Assembly (NCBI RefSeq): GCF_000237925.1
Contig: NC_031502.1
Span: 41,718,655 to 41,782,654, forward strand
Direction: 5' to 3'
Origin: Schistosoma mansoni
Taxonomy: Eukaryota; Platyhelminthes; Trematoda; Strigeidida; Schistosomatidae
Length of the DNA: 64,000 bases
Shown here: piece by piece, positions 33,606 through 46,151 of the stretch
Layout: each line of letters starts with the position of its first letter
Position numbering within the stretch: position 1 is the stretch's first letter
Made by a program: the position numbers and the translations under genes
Notes under the pieces: model-generated
What the model was told of the DNA's origin: nothing
Seen by the model: only the letters and a program-made list of their open reading frames with translations
Database searches by the model: none

Positions 33606-36336
33606 CTTAATTACTAACTTACCCCTACTACCCCTCCCGGAAGAGCATAGGCCACACACCATCACTCTCCATCCACCCCTGTCCTGGACAGTCCTTTCCA
33701 GTTCTTTCCAGTTGTTATTCATCCTTTTCATATCTGCTTCTATTTCCCGGCGTAATGAGTTTTTCAGCCTTCCTGTTTCACATTTCCCTTCCGGATTCCA
33801 AGTTTGGGCTTGCCCCACCATGCATTTTGGTGATTTCCTCAATGTATGTCCTATCCACTTCCAACGTCTTTTCCTAATTTCTTTATCAGATGGAAGCTGG
33901 TTTGTCCTCTCCTATATAAAGCTGTTGATGATAGCATCAGGCCAGTGAATATTGAGTATTTTGTGTAGAAAACTGTTTATAAATACTTGTACCTTCTTGA
34001 CGATGAATGTAGTAGTTGGTTGTAGTAGTTATCCACGTTTCGGCTCCGTACACTAGGACTGTCTTGACGTTCGTATTGAAGATTCTCAGTTTGGAGTTAG
34101 TTGACAGTTGTTTTGACTTCCATATGTTCTTCAATTGTAGAAATGTTGTCCTTGCTTTGTTAATCCTCGCCTTTACATCTGCATTAGATCCTCCTTGTTC
34201 ATCAATGGTACTGTACAGGTACGTGAATGTTTCCACATCTTCCAGAGTTTAGCCATCAATTGTGATTGGGTTGGTGTTCTCCGTGTTATATTTGAGAATC
34301 TTGTTTTTTCCTTTGTGTATGCTGAGGATTATTGATGCAGAGGCTGCTGCTACATTAGTTGTCCTCGTCTGTATTTGTTCGTGTGTATGAGAGAGGAGAG
34401 CTAGGTCCAAATCGTCTAATTGGTTTTGAGATGTCCATTGTATTGCACGTTTCCCCTCAGATGTCGAGGTCTTCACAATCCAATCAACCATCAGAAGAAA
34501 GAGGAAGGGGGAGAGTAGACTCTATTCCTCACTCGCAATGCATCTGTCAACTGTCCACCATGCACCATTTTGCACTGTAGTCCATCGTATGGGTTCTGGA
34601 AAATGTTGACAATCTTCTTAGGAACTACATAGTGTCGAAGAAGTTGCCATAATGTTTTCCTGTCCACACTGTCAAACGCCTCATATTCAATGAAGTGACG
34701 AATTCCACTCAACTGATTGTTCCACGATGACCCGAAGTGTAGCAATTTTGTTTGTGCACGGCCAATCCTTACGGAATCGTTGATGGAGTGACAGATATAG
34801 GAAGGTCAGTGTGTGCTGCTTCGATGTCCGGTGGATTCAATGGGGCTGGTCTATTCGATAGCTCCTCGAAGTATTCTACCCATCTGTTCGTCTGTTTTTG
34901 AATCTCGGTGATTATTTTGCCCTCCTCGTCCTTGACCAGTCTCTCTGGATTACTATATTTCCCTGGTAGTTTCTTCGTTGTGTGATATAGTTGTTTCATA
35001 TTCCCTTCTCTTGCATCTTTTTCTGCTGTCGTTGTTAAGTGTTCGATGTGTTTCTACTTGTTAACCTTAATTGTCTTCCTCACTTGCTTGTTTGCTTCTG
35101 CGTAGTCTGCTTATGCCTTGAATTTCTCTGTTCTTCTTCAACTGTTGTTAGTTGTTGTCTTCTTGTTCTTCCTTTCTTCAATCTTGTCCAGGGTTCCCAT
35201 GGAGATCCATTCCTTATGATGATGCTTGTTGCGGCACAGAACCTCCAGACACGTTAAAGTTGGTGCTTCTCTGATCCCTTTCCAGTTGTCCTCCATCGCA
35301 GTTTCTTGTTCTTTCAGTAGATCCTGTAAGGCTTGTAACCTGTTGTTGAAAGTTATCTTGATATGGTTGAGTTTGTCAGTATCTCGAAGGACGACTGTAT
35401 TGAACCTTTGTAATACTGTTGCCCCAGTTGTCAAGTGTTTCGTTAGCTTCAGTCTCATCTTGGCCACAACCAAGTGGTGATCTGAAGCTATGTCAGCCCC
35501 TCTCCTGATTTTCGCGTCTTCAATTGAACTTCTGAATCTCTCAGTGATGCAAATATGATCTATCTGGTTCACTGTGGTGTGGTCTGGTGAGACCCATGGA
35601 GCTTTATGTATATCCAGTGTTTTCTATTCCGATTTTGTCGTTTAGATCTCCCATCAGGATGGCGGTGAGGTCCTTTCTTGGTCACTTCTCCACAGTCGAT
35701 TGAAGCCTCTCATAGAACTGATCTTTATTATCTTCGTTGCTATCATTGGATAATACTCATTGTGATTCTTTCCTCCTTTTATTAAATGATGCTTTTATGA
35801 TCCTGTGTTCATGAGATTCCCATCCTACAAGTGCATTTCGTGCTTCTTTGAACAGTATCAGAACACCTCCCTGAGTGTGTGGAGCATTTTCTTCTTCGTG
35901 ACCAGAGCACAGCAGCATCTCTCCCGTACCTAGCCTTTGTTGTCCAGTTTGTGTCCAAGGTGTTTCGCTGTTTCCGAGTACTGCCAATTTGTATCTCCTC
36001 ATTTCAATTGCTATTTGACTGGTCTTTCCGGTTTGCCACATTGTCCGGACGTTCCATGTATTTATAAAGAGTTTTGCTCTGGTTGTTAGAAGGAGCATCG
36101 GCCTCGTGACTTCCGAAAAATTTCGGCTTTCATCATGAGACGTCATAATTATTCCTTCAACTTAGAGGGCAGAGTTTAAATGGTTTGAATTATTTTTTCT
36201 GGTTAACGTTTTTTTAGCGAGTTAGCTTTTCTACGGGATGAGGTCGCTAACCCCATGCCCAACCCTCCTCCTTTACCCGTGCTTGGGACCGGCAGTAACT
36301 CTAGAAGAGCTACAGACGAAGCTACAGGCTACAGGC
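33606..36336 (-). mobile_element. SR2-type LINE inserted into the Penelope-like element
   Basis: Minus-strand copy with a typical 5' end (CTCTTCTAGAGTTACTGCCG near 36295) and 3' end (GGCCTATGCTCTTCCGGGAG near 33650). Endonuclease about 35140-36150 (NTWNVRTMWQTGKTSQIAIE, LAVLGNSETPWTQTGQQR, IASDHHLV), linker and RT about 34250-35000 (KLPGKYSNPERLVKDEEGKI, KNKILKYNT), C-terminal part 33600-34240. GCCGAGTATA flanks it on both sides (33596-33605 and 36337-36346), a 10-base target-site duplication. Several frameshifts and internal losses leave it inactive, yet it is one of the fuller copies here. Confidence 0.9.
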
Positions 36337-36346
36337 GCCGAGTATA
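36337..36346. repeat. target-site duplication, right copy
   Basis: GCCGAGTATA, the second copy flanking the SR2 LINE. Past it the Penelope-like terminal sequence resumes with GAGAAGACATTATATATG. Confidence 0.85.
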
Positions 36347-38299
36347 GAGAAGACATTATATATGAAAATTATATTTGAAACAATCTCAGCGACTGAAATT
36401 TAAATGATTCCAAAATTCAGTCTGGCAAATTTTTCTGGGCTTCGTCAATATAAATAAACCACAATTATCGCCTTTCAATATTAAATCAGCAATAGAAGCA
36501 ACTTTGAATGTACTTCCTAGTCAAACAGCAAATGAATTAAGGAATAAAATAATGGCCACGTTCTTACATCAGAAATCACACAATTCTATATAACTAAAAA
36601 TGAATTATATGCATTAAAACAGCTGAGAAATGATATGACAATTATCATTACGAGAGTAGATAAAGTGAACACGACAGTTATTATGAGCAAATTGGATTAC
36701 GAGAAAAAGCCAGGGAACATCTACAAGAGGGCCTGTATGAACTAATTAAAGAAACGAAAAGTAGGACAACGCTTAATAAACTTAGGTATGAAACCAGTAA
36801 AATCTTACAATCGTCAAAGGTTAAACAAGAATCTTCATTATGGTTCATGTCATATGCAAAGAGTTGTAACTCTTGTAAATTCTATGGACTTGCAAAGATT
36901 CACAAGGATAATACTCCACTAAGACCAGTGGTTGATTTTAAAAATTCACCGACGTACATACAATCTAATGAAATACTTAGCTAGGGTACTTAAACAGTAT
37001 GACAAACTGATTATTCATGAAATTAAAAACTCTACAGAATTCAAGAATATTGCCGATACCATCGATATAGAAGAGGATGAAATATTGGTAAGTTTTGATG
37101 TATCTTCCTTATTTACTAATGTACCTGTCAATAGAGCATTGGATATTATTTATGATTGTTTAGAATCTGACTCACATTGGAATTTACGATGCCCATTAGA
37201 TCCATCTGAGGTTATCAAATGCTTGGAATTATGTTTCATATCCACCTTATTCATATTTTGAGGAGACCTTTACAGACAAAAATAAGGCATAGCAATGTGT
37301 ACACTAGTTTCTCCTATTGTAGCGAATTCATTCAGGCATTCCCTAGAAACCAGTGCAATCGCGAGAAGCGTATGTCCACCAAAAGTCTGGTTACAGTGTG
37401 TAGATGACATTTTTATTATCATTAAACGGGATGGTTTACAAGAATTGTTTGAAATAGTGAACAACATTTCGGAGAGCATTACGTTAACGAAGGAAATGGA
37501 ATTTAGTGACCACAAACTGGCGTTTCTCGATTGTTTGGTTGAACGAAGACATAATAATAAGTTGAAAATAAATATATTCAGGAAATCAACACATTCTGAT
37601 AAATACTTAGATTACAGTTCGGCTCATGTGTTGTGTACGAAAGTCACTGTTGTGAAAAATTTAATTAACAGAAGTATTGAGCTCGTTACAGATAAGGAAG
37701 ACCAACAAATTGAATTGAATAGAGTCTTGTCAACGCTTAGGAATAGCAACTACGCAAAAGTGTTTTTAAAGAAGATTATTAGAAATGAAAGAAAAATTAA
37801 GCGAGGATGTATACCAAAAGATTGGAAGTCCACCGTGGTCATCCCATAACCTAATGAAGCATCGGAAGAAATCAAGAGGATTCTAAACAAGCATGATATA
37901 AGAGTGCATTTTCGGACGTGTGATACTGCATGGTCAGCATTAGTAAAACTTAAGGATAGGTTTCCAAAGGAAGAACAACAAAATATTGTCTATGAGATCA
38001 ACTGTCCTGACTGTAACGCAGCACATGTGGGAGAAACATCCAGGCAATTGAATGTAAGGTTGAAGGAACGCAAGAAGTGTTTGAAAAATGTGCCCGAATC
38101 CTCGGTTGACCTAAAGAAACTTGAGAATAGGTTGGCGATAGCGTTACATGCATTGAAAACAGGAAAAGATCAATTTAGAAGGGACCAAAATACTTCAGAA
38201 AGGCTTCAACACTCATAAAGAAAGATTGACAGGAGAATAATTTTTTTGTGTGATTGAACAACTTAATACGACAGCATGAAATAACAAACTAAATCATAT

Positions 38300-39052
38300 T
38301 GTGATTTCAAAGTAAATTTAAATTCCCCACTGTAATTCGACTTCATTGTTCCTGAGATTAATTATGGCTCCAACAACTACAATCAACAGCATAACTTCTC
38401 CACATATCATGCGAGAATGAGTTGCAGTATCTTCTATCATTTATCCATGCAATGAATATTATGAATTAGTCTTGTTATGAAAGACGGTATCCCGTATCTG
38501 CTTACTTCATTATCCATCTGTACTATTCTATCAAGCATTCATCAAGAAATGAATGACAATGTTTGTTTCGACTAATTATATCTTGTGAGATTTTATTGTA
38601 AATAGAGGTTGTGGTAAATAATGAACTTCGTATAACCAGACAATAATTCTAATCATTCTAATGTGGTTTCTGTTCGATTATGGTAACCATTTCATTTTTC
38701 CATCCTTAGCACTTCTCAATTATCCCTAATTCTTATAATTGTTCGAATCTCCAGTAGAGTTTCCGCACATGCGTTCGATAGTTGGAAGTAGAACTAGTCT
38801 GTCGGATCTAACTTCTTCTCATGGTTGACGGTATTCGGTTAATTATATATCAGTTATTTGTCTATACATCACAGATTAATCGAACCTATTTATCTATAGA
38901 ATCATCGAATTTTAGAACACGAATATCACCAAATAACACACTTGTATGATGAAATATTTCAATCATCTCCAATCAATGTTCTAACTCCATATTAGGTATC
39001 ATCACGTTCCAACTTAAATTATACTGAGAAATGCATATAATCAACTCATTAC
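38300..39052. other. AT-rich intergenic stretch, nothing firm
   Basis: About 60 bases near 38620 (AACTTCGTATAACCAGACA) resemble part of the intron of gene D (about 30215), perhaps a shared short repeat. Nothing else recognised. Confidence 0.4.
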
Positions 39053-39249
39053 CTCTTCTTTCTTTTTCAATTGATGATCATGGCAGAGGTGTTCAGTGAT
39101 TGACTTTAAAAGCTTCACATACGTGGCACAGATTCCAGACATCATTGATGTTGACTTAAAGGCAACACTTTCATTTTCATTATATTTCAAATAAATCAAA
39201 TAGTTGACGCATATCACATTAAAACAGGTTTCTAAGCATTTGATTTCTT
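39053..39249 (-). CDS. candidate host exon of an unknown gene (internal exon)
   Basis: The minus strand has an acceptor-like ATTTATTGTAG at 39250, then 197 bases open in one frame, then a donor AAAGAAGAG|GTAATG at 39052. The peptide contains EEIKCLETCFNVICVNYLIY, then SGICATYVKLLKSITEHL, and ends CHDHQLKKKEE. Its composition is balanced and not AT-driven, which is why I favour coding. I do not recognise a family. The duplication boundary (39147) falls inside it, so copy 1 holds only the upstream half (27852-27954), joined to LINE sequence. Partner exons were not found. Confidence 0.4.
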
Positions 39250-39516
39250 CTACAATAAATTTCATCAGAGTGGTGTTGTTAGTGAATCGCATGTTTTCAC
39301 TTAAGAAGTTCCATAAAAAGCATTTCCTTCGGTTTTGTTTTCAGTCATGAGCACTACATATGTTTGACTAGTGATTTTTATTTTTTTTCAATTAACAAAT
39401 AATACGTAAGGACAGAATGTACATGATGGTTACTTACTTATTTAATAAAGTTTAATGAAGAGAACAAATAAGGCAACAGCATAGAATAATGTATTAATAC
39501 AAAAATTGTTATATCT

Positions 39517-40024
39517 TGTGGCCGAGTGGATGCCTTGTTAACTTATGATGTGATAAAACCGCCAAACAGAGAGCAGCGAATTACCGATTGGAACAGGGAC
39601 ACACGAAAACCGTACGAGCAGTCTAGATTATGTATCGGTCACGCTTTCTGCCTAGCCCAGCCAGTTAAGTCCAGAACACCAATAACAGCCTCTGCAATAT
39701 GAATCATTATATTTCAAACATACTGAGTTTATATACCAAACAGACTGACCACATCGTACTAATAAAATAGAAAATAAAATTTGTACAAGATTTAGCCAAA
39801 TGTGGCTGTGAATGTCGGAGGCAGTAATTAATAGACTAGGGATAACTCAAGAATGGTAAATCGTATAATGATAGTCTATAGGTCAAAATACAGCTCATGA
39901 TACGAGGAACATGAATATGAATAGTTCAGTTATTTAGCAAATATACGATAAAAATTATATGCATAATATTGGTCCATAAATGGATCCCAAAGTTACCATT
40001 CACTATTGCTATCGGGACATAACA
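39517..40024. mobile_element. solitary gypsy-type LTR, copy 2
   Basis: Second copy of the solo LTR at 28222-28729, carried along in the duplication and not an independent insertion. Confidence 0.7.
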
Positions 40025-40298
40025 AAAATACTTTTAGAAAATATATTGAACAATTGCAATAACAATTGTAATAAATAAGTGGATCAGTTATTTCAAAAGT
40101 GGATTCAACAGCACATAATGAGATCATAACATTATTTGATAAGCTATTTGTTTGATACACAATTATTTCACGTTGACTAATGCATTGGTTCATTCAGATG
40201 GAGTACTCAACAGGTTAAGAGTATCATTCATGTCAAGATAAGTAAAAATAAAAAATAAAACTGTGAATTTTCGTTCAATCACCGTAGAAAACACGTAA

Positions 40299-43175
40299 TT
40301 AATGGTTCATAATGTCGCCAGTTTTCCAATTAATAATATCATCAGCAGTATCTATATCGATAATGACTAGAAAAGATTTAGTTTTCGGTGTTGATGCATC
40401 CATAGAAAGCTCTTTCATATTAGTCAGTGTCCTGTTCAATCGACTCAACACAATCCCTAGAAACGAGTCATCTATGCGAAGACTTTGTGTGAAAGCTATA
40501 GCCACAGAAGCATCACTGACAATGTTTGAACCCAACAAATAACCTATTCCATAGAAGTAAGGTGGATAGTAATCCCATGGGTATTCATTCACTGAAACCG
40601 CCCATCTCAAATCAAACTTCTCCTTCGATGGTCTTGCCACTACACTCGTATAATGCACCAAACCTCCAACAGTCGATCTCAAAACAGAAGCATTCAGACT
40701 CCTGACAAGTCGAATAGTGTTTCCAGGCAGTAATACATAATCGTCATCAACGAACAGATACAATGGTGTTTGTCCTTTACAAAATGTAGTAGTCCATCGA
40801 TATGACAACATCATCTTCGACGTCAAGTTGAAGTAGGTATCATGAAATGACCCAACCAACATGTCATTGAATTTTCGACTCTCGTCATACAGCTTCTTAG
40901 CAGCAATCCATCGTGAGTTCTTGTAAAGTTTAGAGAGTCCAAAAGCGTTCCGACCAAGATTCACAGTGACTCCATCGAAATGATACACATCCGTTTCATT
41001 CGGTGTCGGAAGTCCAACAACAAAAACAAATCGAATTCGGAAATCTTTCCACAGGTGTGATTTCATGTAGGTGTCTCGAGCGTACGATCGTTTGTCAAAG
41101 CAATAGATACACGACTTCACTATTACTATGAGATCCAGACTTTCTGGTGGTTTGGTGGGACTGCAAGCGCTCGTTGGTAGTTGTACAACAATGATCGATC
41201 CTCCGTTGACTGGCATCTGGAATAGAGAATGAAAGAAACTACGTAAATATCACATTGATCAACTGGTAGAGGACAATCCATTTCTACATGAGATATATAT
41301 CAACAAAAAGTGCTCTAAAATCCACTGTTCTTGTTTGAGTAAATATTACACTACGATAATTGAGTTTAGTCTCAGTTTTTGAGGTTGGATACTACTTTTA
41401 CAATATGTATATTCAGTATATTATAACAACTCCAGTTAATTAGTTTGTAACCCTTTATATGATAAAACGTTGAACTTTACCCCACGCATTATGCCAGTTA
41501 TTCAACTTCGTATAACCAAACAGTAATTTTTATCCTTCTAAACTATTTTCTTATCGAATACTGTACTTCTGGATCCTGTAATTTTATATGAATAATTTGA
41601 CCAGCATATTTTGATGTTATATTTATCAAACTATAACATTTTTTAAAAACGTGTAATTTCAAATAGTTAGAAACTGTGTTCACTGTCTGCTTCATTCATT
41701 ACAAATTGTCGTTGTGAATCTTCCAAGGTAATGATAATTTGATCACTGTCTCTTTCTGGGCACATAAATCTGGTTTGAGTTTAACTAATCTCTACTGCTC
41801 ACGAAAACCAAAATAAGCTGTGTTATTTTATCAGCTGATCATTTTGAAAGATTGATAAACATCAACAATATACCTGCTACCAGTTGAATCTTGAGTTATT
41901 GCACTCTTTACAGATGTTGCATCTCTCATTCTCAAATTCTCTGTAGAACGTGCTTGAAGCACATCATCTCAGATGCTCATACAAACTAACTGTGGAATGT
42001 CATGATGATTGGTGAATCTGATAGTTTTACATTATTGACTGATCATATAATTACTAGTGACTAACTCGACGAGATAATTTACTAGGTTCTAGTGAGATTC
42101 AATGACCACTGGATTTCATTGGAGTCTTGTATGAGCAAAATATCACCAACGGTAATGGATATTACGAAATGACTAAGTTGAACACGTGCACTAATACGTG
42201 TCGGATCAGTTGGTGGTTTGAATGTTCAACCTGATAGTCCAAAGTTCGGTCAGTCTCTAGGTGGTTGGATATGCACTGCTGGAGAGTCTCACAAAAGATT
42301 GAGACAGACGATCAGTCTCTCCTGCTGTTCAGTTTGTCACCAAGTATGTCACTGAGATCAGTCCATAATGTGAAATTATGGAATCAGTAAAACCGTTTGT
42401 CTCTCCAGTAAAAACTCACATCAGGCATCAACTCATTGTCACAAGTGAAAATAAGGTAAGATCACCGGTAACGTCTGTACAAACACGGAACAATAATTAC
42501 ACTCGTATTCGACTAATACAATGCTCTTCCAGACAAGCTGCTTAATGCTGATTACACAGAAATTTACTAACCGAGCAAACAATTCATTAGTCAACACCCA
42601 CATAGACTAATATAGTCTTTACAATCAGTCAAACAACTTACTGCGTCATCAGACAGCCCAACCTCAATAACATGAAGTGCTTCTGTCACATTGAAATACT
42701 TCGGATGATGCACATTCCGCTTTCTCGTCTCCACACTTGAATTCACATCAGACATTGCAATTGCATCACTACTATTCGACAAAACATAACGTTCATTCAA
42801 CATATCATTCATATGATTCTCACTATTTATTGTAAATGGAATTTGTATATCGAGGAGTCCGTAGTTGAACGGTGTGTGAAACAGACGAACTGATCCATCG
42901 AATCCAGACAATCTCACATAATTCGTTGTGCTTAGATCATTCAATTGATCAACACATTGAAGCCACTTTTGCTCCGACTTCGTACATATGCTCAACATGT
43001 TCATGTGAAACAAAGAGTCATTACTCAATAATTCCTCTTCCATTGAATTGTCGGTTGTGTGATTAAGATATAGAATAATTGATGATATTTGAAAGAACAA
43101 CACAATCAGTATGAAAACTGTCTTCCATTTCCTAGAAAAATATATTCCATAAAGTATGTGTCTTGTAATAGTCAT
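40299..43175 (-). CDS. GT31 beta-1,3-glycosyltransferase, gene D copy 2 (two exons)
   Basis: Exon 1 is 43175-42642 and exon 2 is 41216-40299, with intron 41217-42641 and the same GTAAGT donor and TTCCAG acceptor as copy 1. The 305 exon 2 residues and 178 exon 1 residues are identical to copy 1, so everything said there on domains and role applies. Similarity extends only about 55 bases upstream of the start codon (to 43230), so the two copies may not share a full promoter. If both are real, dosage of this enzyme is doubled; if not, one is an unmerged haplotype or an assembly artefact. Confidence 0.82.
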
Positions 43176-43230
43176 CAGGAATTAATGCGATTTGAATGTT
43201 GTTAACACCCGTTTTCTAATTGTTATACAC

Positions 43231-43789
43231 AACTCTACGCGTTTGTTTATTACGTTAATCGATTTCGATAAATGCATTCGACCTATTTTTCTATTAGTTA
43301 TTATTCCTAATCTCGCATTACTATTTGACATTTGTATTAATGTACAGTTATTGAGCACAAAATAAAATCGAACTTACTTAAAACTGACATGTGCAATGGA
43401 CATACTTTTTCGTTTGTTGTTTAGAAAGGAGTTTTATTTTAACTTTAATATTGGATAGATTTACTGGCTATTATCTTTCAGAACTGAAAATAATTTTACA
43501 TACTGGTAATAATCATTACTTTAATTATAAGTCATTATTATATGTCAGGTAGTCTAATATGAATATACCTTATTTCTTGTATTTTTATCAGCTGTTTTCT
43601 CATTCAATCAAATTAACGTGAAATATATTGATAGAAGTGAATGACACTATGATACTTTCCATGAAACATAGAGATTGAGAACACTTGCAACAACAAACGT
43701 TTTCAGTCTATTAATGCTCCTGTAGACAGAGTCTTTAGATGACTGTTACAAGGCATATAAAATTAGGGATGGTTCACACTTTGTCTAAC
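43231..43789. other. unique sequence upstream of gene D copy 2
   Basis: AT-rich, no coding signal; presumably includes the promoter of this copy. No element recognised. Confidence 0.4.
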
Positions 43790-45330
43790 TCTGCCTGTAG
43801 CTGTTCTAGAGTTACTGCTGGTCCCAAGACTCGGTTAAGAAGGAGGGTTGGGCATAGGGTCGGCAACCACATCCCGTAGAAAAAAATCTTGCTAAGAAAC
43901 GCCAACCAGATTAAACAAATTAAACAATCTAAACTCTCTCCTGGGAGTTAAGGAAGAATTATTACGCCTCAGGATGAAAGTCAAGATCCTTCGGACGTCA
44001 TTAGGCCGATTCCCTTTCTAACAACCAGAGCAAAACTCTTTATAAATACATGGAACGTCCGGACAATGTGGCAAACCGGAAAGACCAGTCAAATAGCAAT
44101 TGAAATGAGGAGATACAAATTGGCAGTACTCGGAAACAGCGAAACACCTTGGACACAAACTGGACAACAAAGGCTAGGTACGGGAGAGATGCTGCTGTGC
44201 TCTGGTCACGAAGAAGAAAATGCTCCACACACTCAGGGAGGTGTTCTGATACTGTTCAAAGAAGCACGAAATGCACTTGTAGGATGGGAATCTCATGAAC
44301 ACAGGATTATAAAAGCATCATTCAAACAAAGGAGGAGGGAATCACAATGTTATACACTCAATTATGATACCAACGAAGACAATGAAGATCAGTTCTATGA
44401 GAGGCTTCAATCGACTGTGGAGAAGTGACCAGGAAATGACCTTTCCACCATCCTGATAGGAGATACAAACGACGAAATCGGAATAGACAACACTGGGTAT
44501 GAAGTTATCGTGGAACGACATGGACTGAGTAGGAGAAAGGAATGAGAATGACGAGATTTGGAAATATATGTGCATTCAACAAATTGGTTATAGGTGGCAA
44601 AATATTTCCACACGAACGCATACACAAAGCTACATCAGTCTCAACGGACCACACCACAGAGAACCAGATAGATCATATTTGCATCACTGAGAGATTTAGA
44701 AGTTCAATTGAAGACGTGAAAATCAGGAGAGGGGCTGACATAGCTTCAGATCATCACCTGGTCGTAACCAAGATGAAACTGAAGCTAAAGAAACACTTGA
44801 CATCTGGACAAACAGCATTACAAATGTTCAATAAAAACTTCCTACGAGATATTGACAAACTCAACAAATTCAGGATAGAGCTCAACAACAGGTTACAAGC
44901 CTTACAGGATCTACTGAAAGAACAAGAAACTACGATGGAGGACAACTGGAAAGGGATCAGAGAAGCACCAACTTTAACGTGTCAGGAGGTTCTTGGACCC
45001 AGGAAGCCTCATCATAAGGAACAGATATCTATCGGCGGAATAAGCTGCAAGAGAAGGGAATATGAAATATCTACATCACACAACGAAGAAACTGACAGGG
45101 AGATATAGCAAACCGGAGGCCAGTCAAGGACATAAAAGGAAATACATAGAACGTGGAAGGGAAATGGAAAAAGAAAGGCCGAAGAACACACTAGAAGCTG
45201 ATGTAAAAAGGATGAACAACGACTGGAAAGAACTGGAAAGGATTGCCGAGGACAGGGTTGGAGGGAAAGTGATGGTGAGTGGCCTATGCTCCTCCACGTG
45301 AGATAAGAGGCGTAAGTAATTAAGTATGTA
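43790..45330 (+). mobile_element. SR2-type LINE, internally deleted copy
   Basis: 5' block (CTGTTCTAGAGTTACTGCTG), then endonuclease 44040-44770 (NTWNVRTMWQTGKTSQIAIE, VLILFKEARNALVGWESHE, IDHICITERFRSS, IASDHHLVV), linker to about 45110 ([18 protein letters not shown]), then directly the extreme C-terminus ([27 protein letters not shown]) at 45190-45300. The whole reverse transcriptase is missing between about 45130 and 45170. The endonuclease is close in sequence to the copy at 33.6-36.3 kb, so both may be fairly young. Confidence 0.88.
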
Positions 45331-46150
45331 ACACTTCGTCTAAGTCTGTGAACACTGCGAAGTCATAATTGGAAAGATGCTCAAACTATTTACAGCGAGT
45401 TAAAGTTGTGATTTACTTGAAATTCATACTATAGACGTACATGAATTTCCAATTCCATTTAGCAGTGACTAACTCGGGTAAAATAAAATGAAAGGGATCA
45501 AAAAATTAAATCCTCAATGCTATAGCAGATCTATAACTTTTTTTAAATCAATAAAATTGTTTCGAATATCTTAATACCAACTTCTGCTACGAAAGAATAT
45601 GCACTGTATCACTTATTAATCATTCAAATACATTCGCACTAAGCTGATGTAGTATAGCAACTAGCCTACAACCAATTTCAATTATGGCCCTTTTATTAAC
45701 TTAACAGACAACTTCATTTGAGTGGTAACAAGTCGCATATTTCCTTGTACTGTTGTGATCACTAGAGCACATGACAGACTCTAGCTAAAATGTTGATTGC
45801 TTAATTATCATTCGATGATTCATCCTCCCCCTCCCATATATGTATGCACTCAAATCCCATTATAAACTTTTGTTTTGTCTTTCTGCGCCCTTATACAATT
45901 TGACTATTAATTTGCTAGCATACACATATTCGCCTCTCCGCTTCAAATTCTCTCAATGTGCCTCCAGCTTTGTGGCCTGTGCTATCCGATAATAAACTGT
46001 AGTTACAGCTTCTCTTTGCCTACTGATTTCAAACACCGTTGAGATTTATATATCGAGATGAACGATTAGCGAAGCAAAGCCAATACAGTAGAACAGAAAG
46101 TATACAACATTTATACCATTGTGAATGTTTTTTTCTGGAATAAATATCTT
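45331..46150. other. intergenic stretch, nothing firm
   Basis: 45780-46040 has C/T-rich tracts, TATAAAC at about 45870 and AATAAACTG at about 45991, a layout seen in LTRs and promoters, but with no terminal inverted bases or coding parts nearby I cannot call it. Confidence 0.35.
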
Positions 46151-46151
46151 T

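Larger units (their letters stand above)
33474..38299 (+). mobile_element. Penelope-like element with direct terminal repeats, interrupted by an SR2 LINE
   Basis: A 65-base sequence (GTGTGATTTAACTCCTTAAT ... TAACAAACTAAATCATAT) at 33474-33538 recurs in the same orientation at 38235-38299, marking both ends. Terminal sequence continues at 33539-33605 and resumes at 36337-36440 after the inserted LINE. The coding part lies at about 36600-38220: NTTVIM and DYEKK, FYGLAKIHK and RPVV, VSFDVSSLFTNVPVNRALD, the catalytic CVDDIFII, KLAFLDCLV, and a GIY-YIG endonuclease region (IVYEINCPDCNAAHVGETSR, 37985-38070). Readings are split over frames, so it is probably dead, but the RT and GIY-YIG parts are much better kept than at 523-1840. 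Schistosome Penelope-like families are known; I cannot name this one. Confidence 0.85.
39147..43230. repeat. segmental duplication, copy 2 (about 4.1 kb)
   Basis: Direct repeat of 27852-31935. Flanks differ on both sides. If the exon at 39053-39249 is real, it crosses the left boundary here intact, which makes this the older locus and copy 1 the derived one. Confidence 0.95.

Noticed and set aside
33541-33948. plus-strand frames within 33.5-36.1 kb as genes
   Set aside because: They are antisense to the SR2 LINE, whose minus-strand motifs are clear.
28222-40024. two independent LTR insertions at 28222 and 39517
   Set aside because: Both lie at the same place in the 4.1 kb duplication, so one insertion was copied with it.
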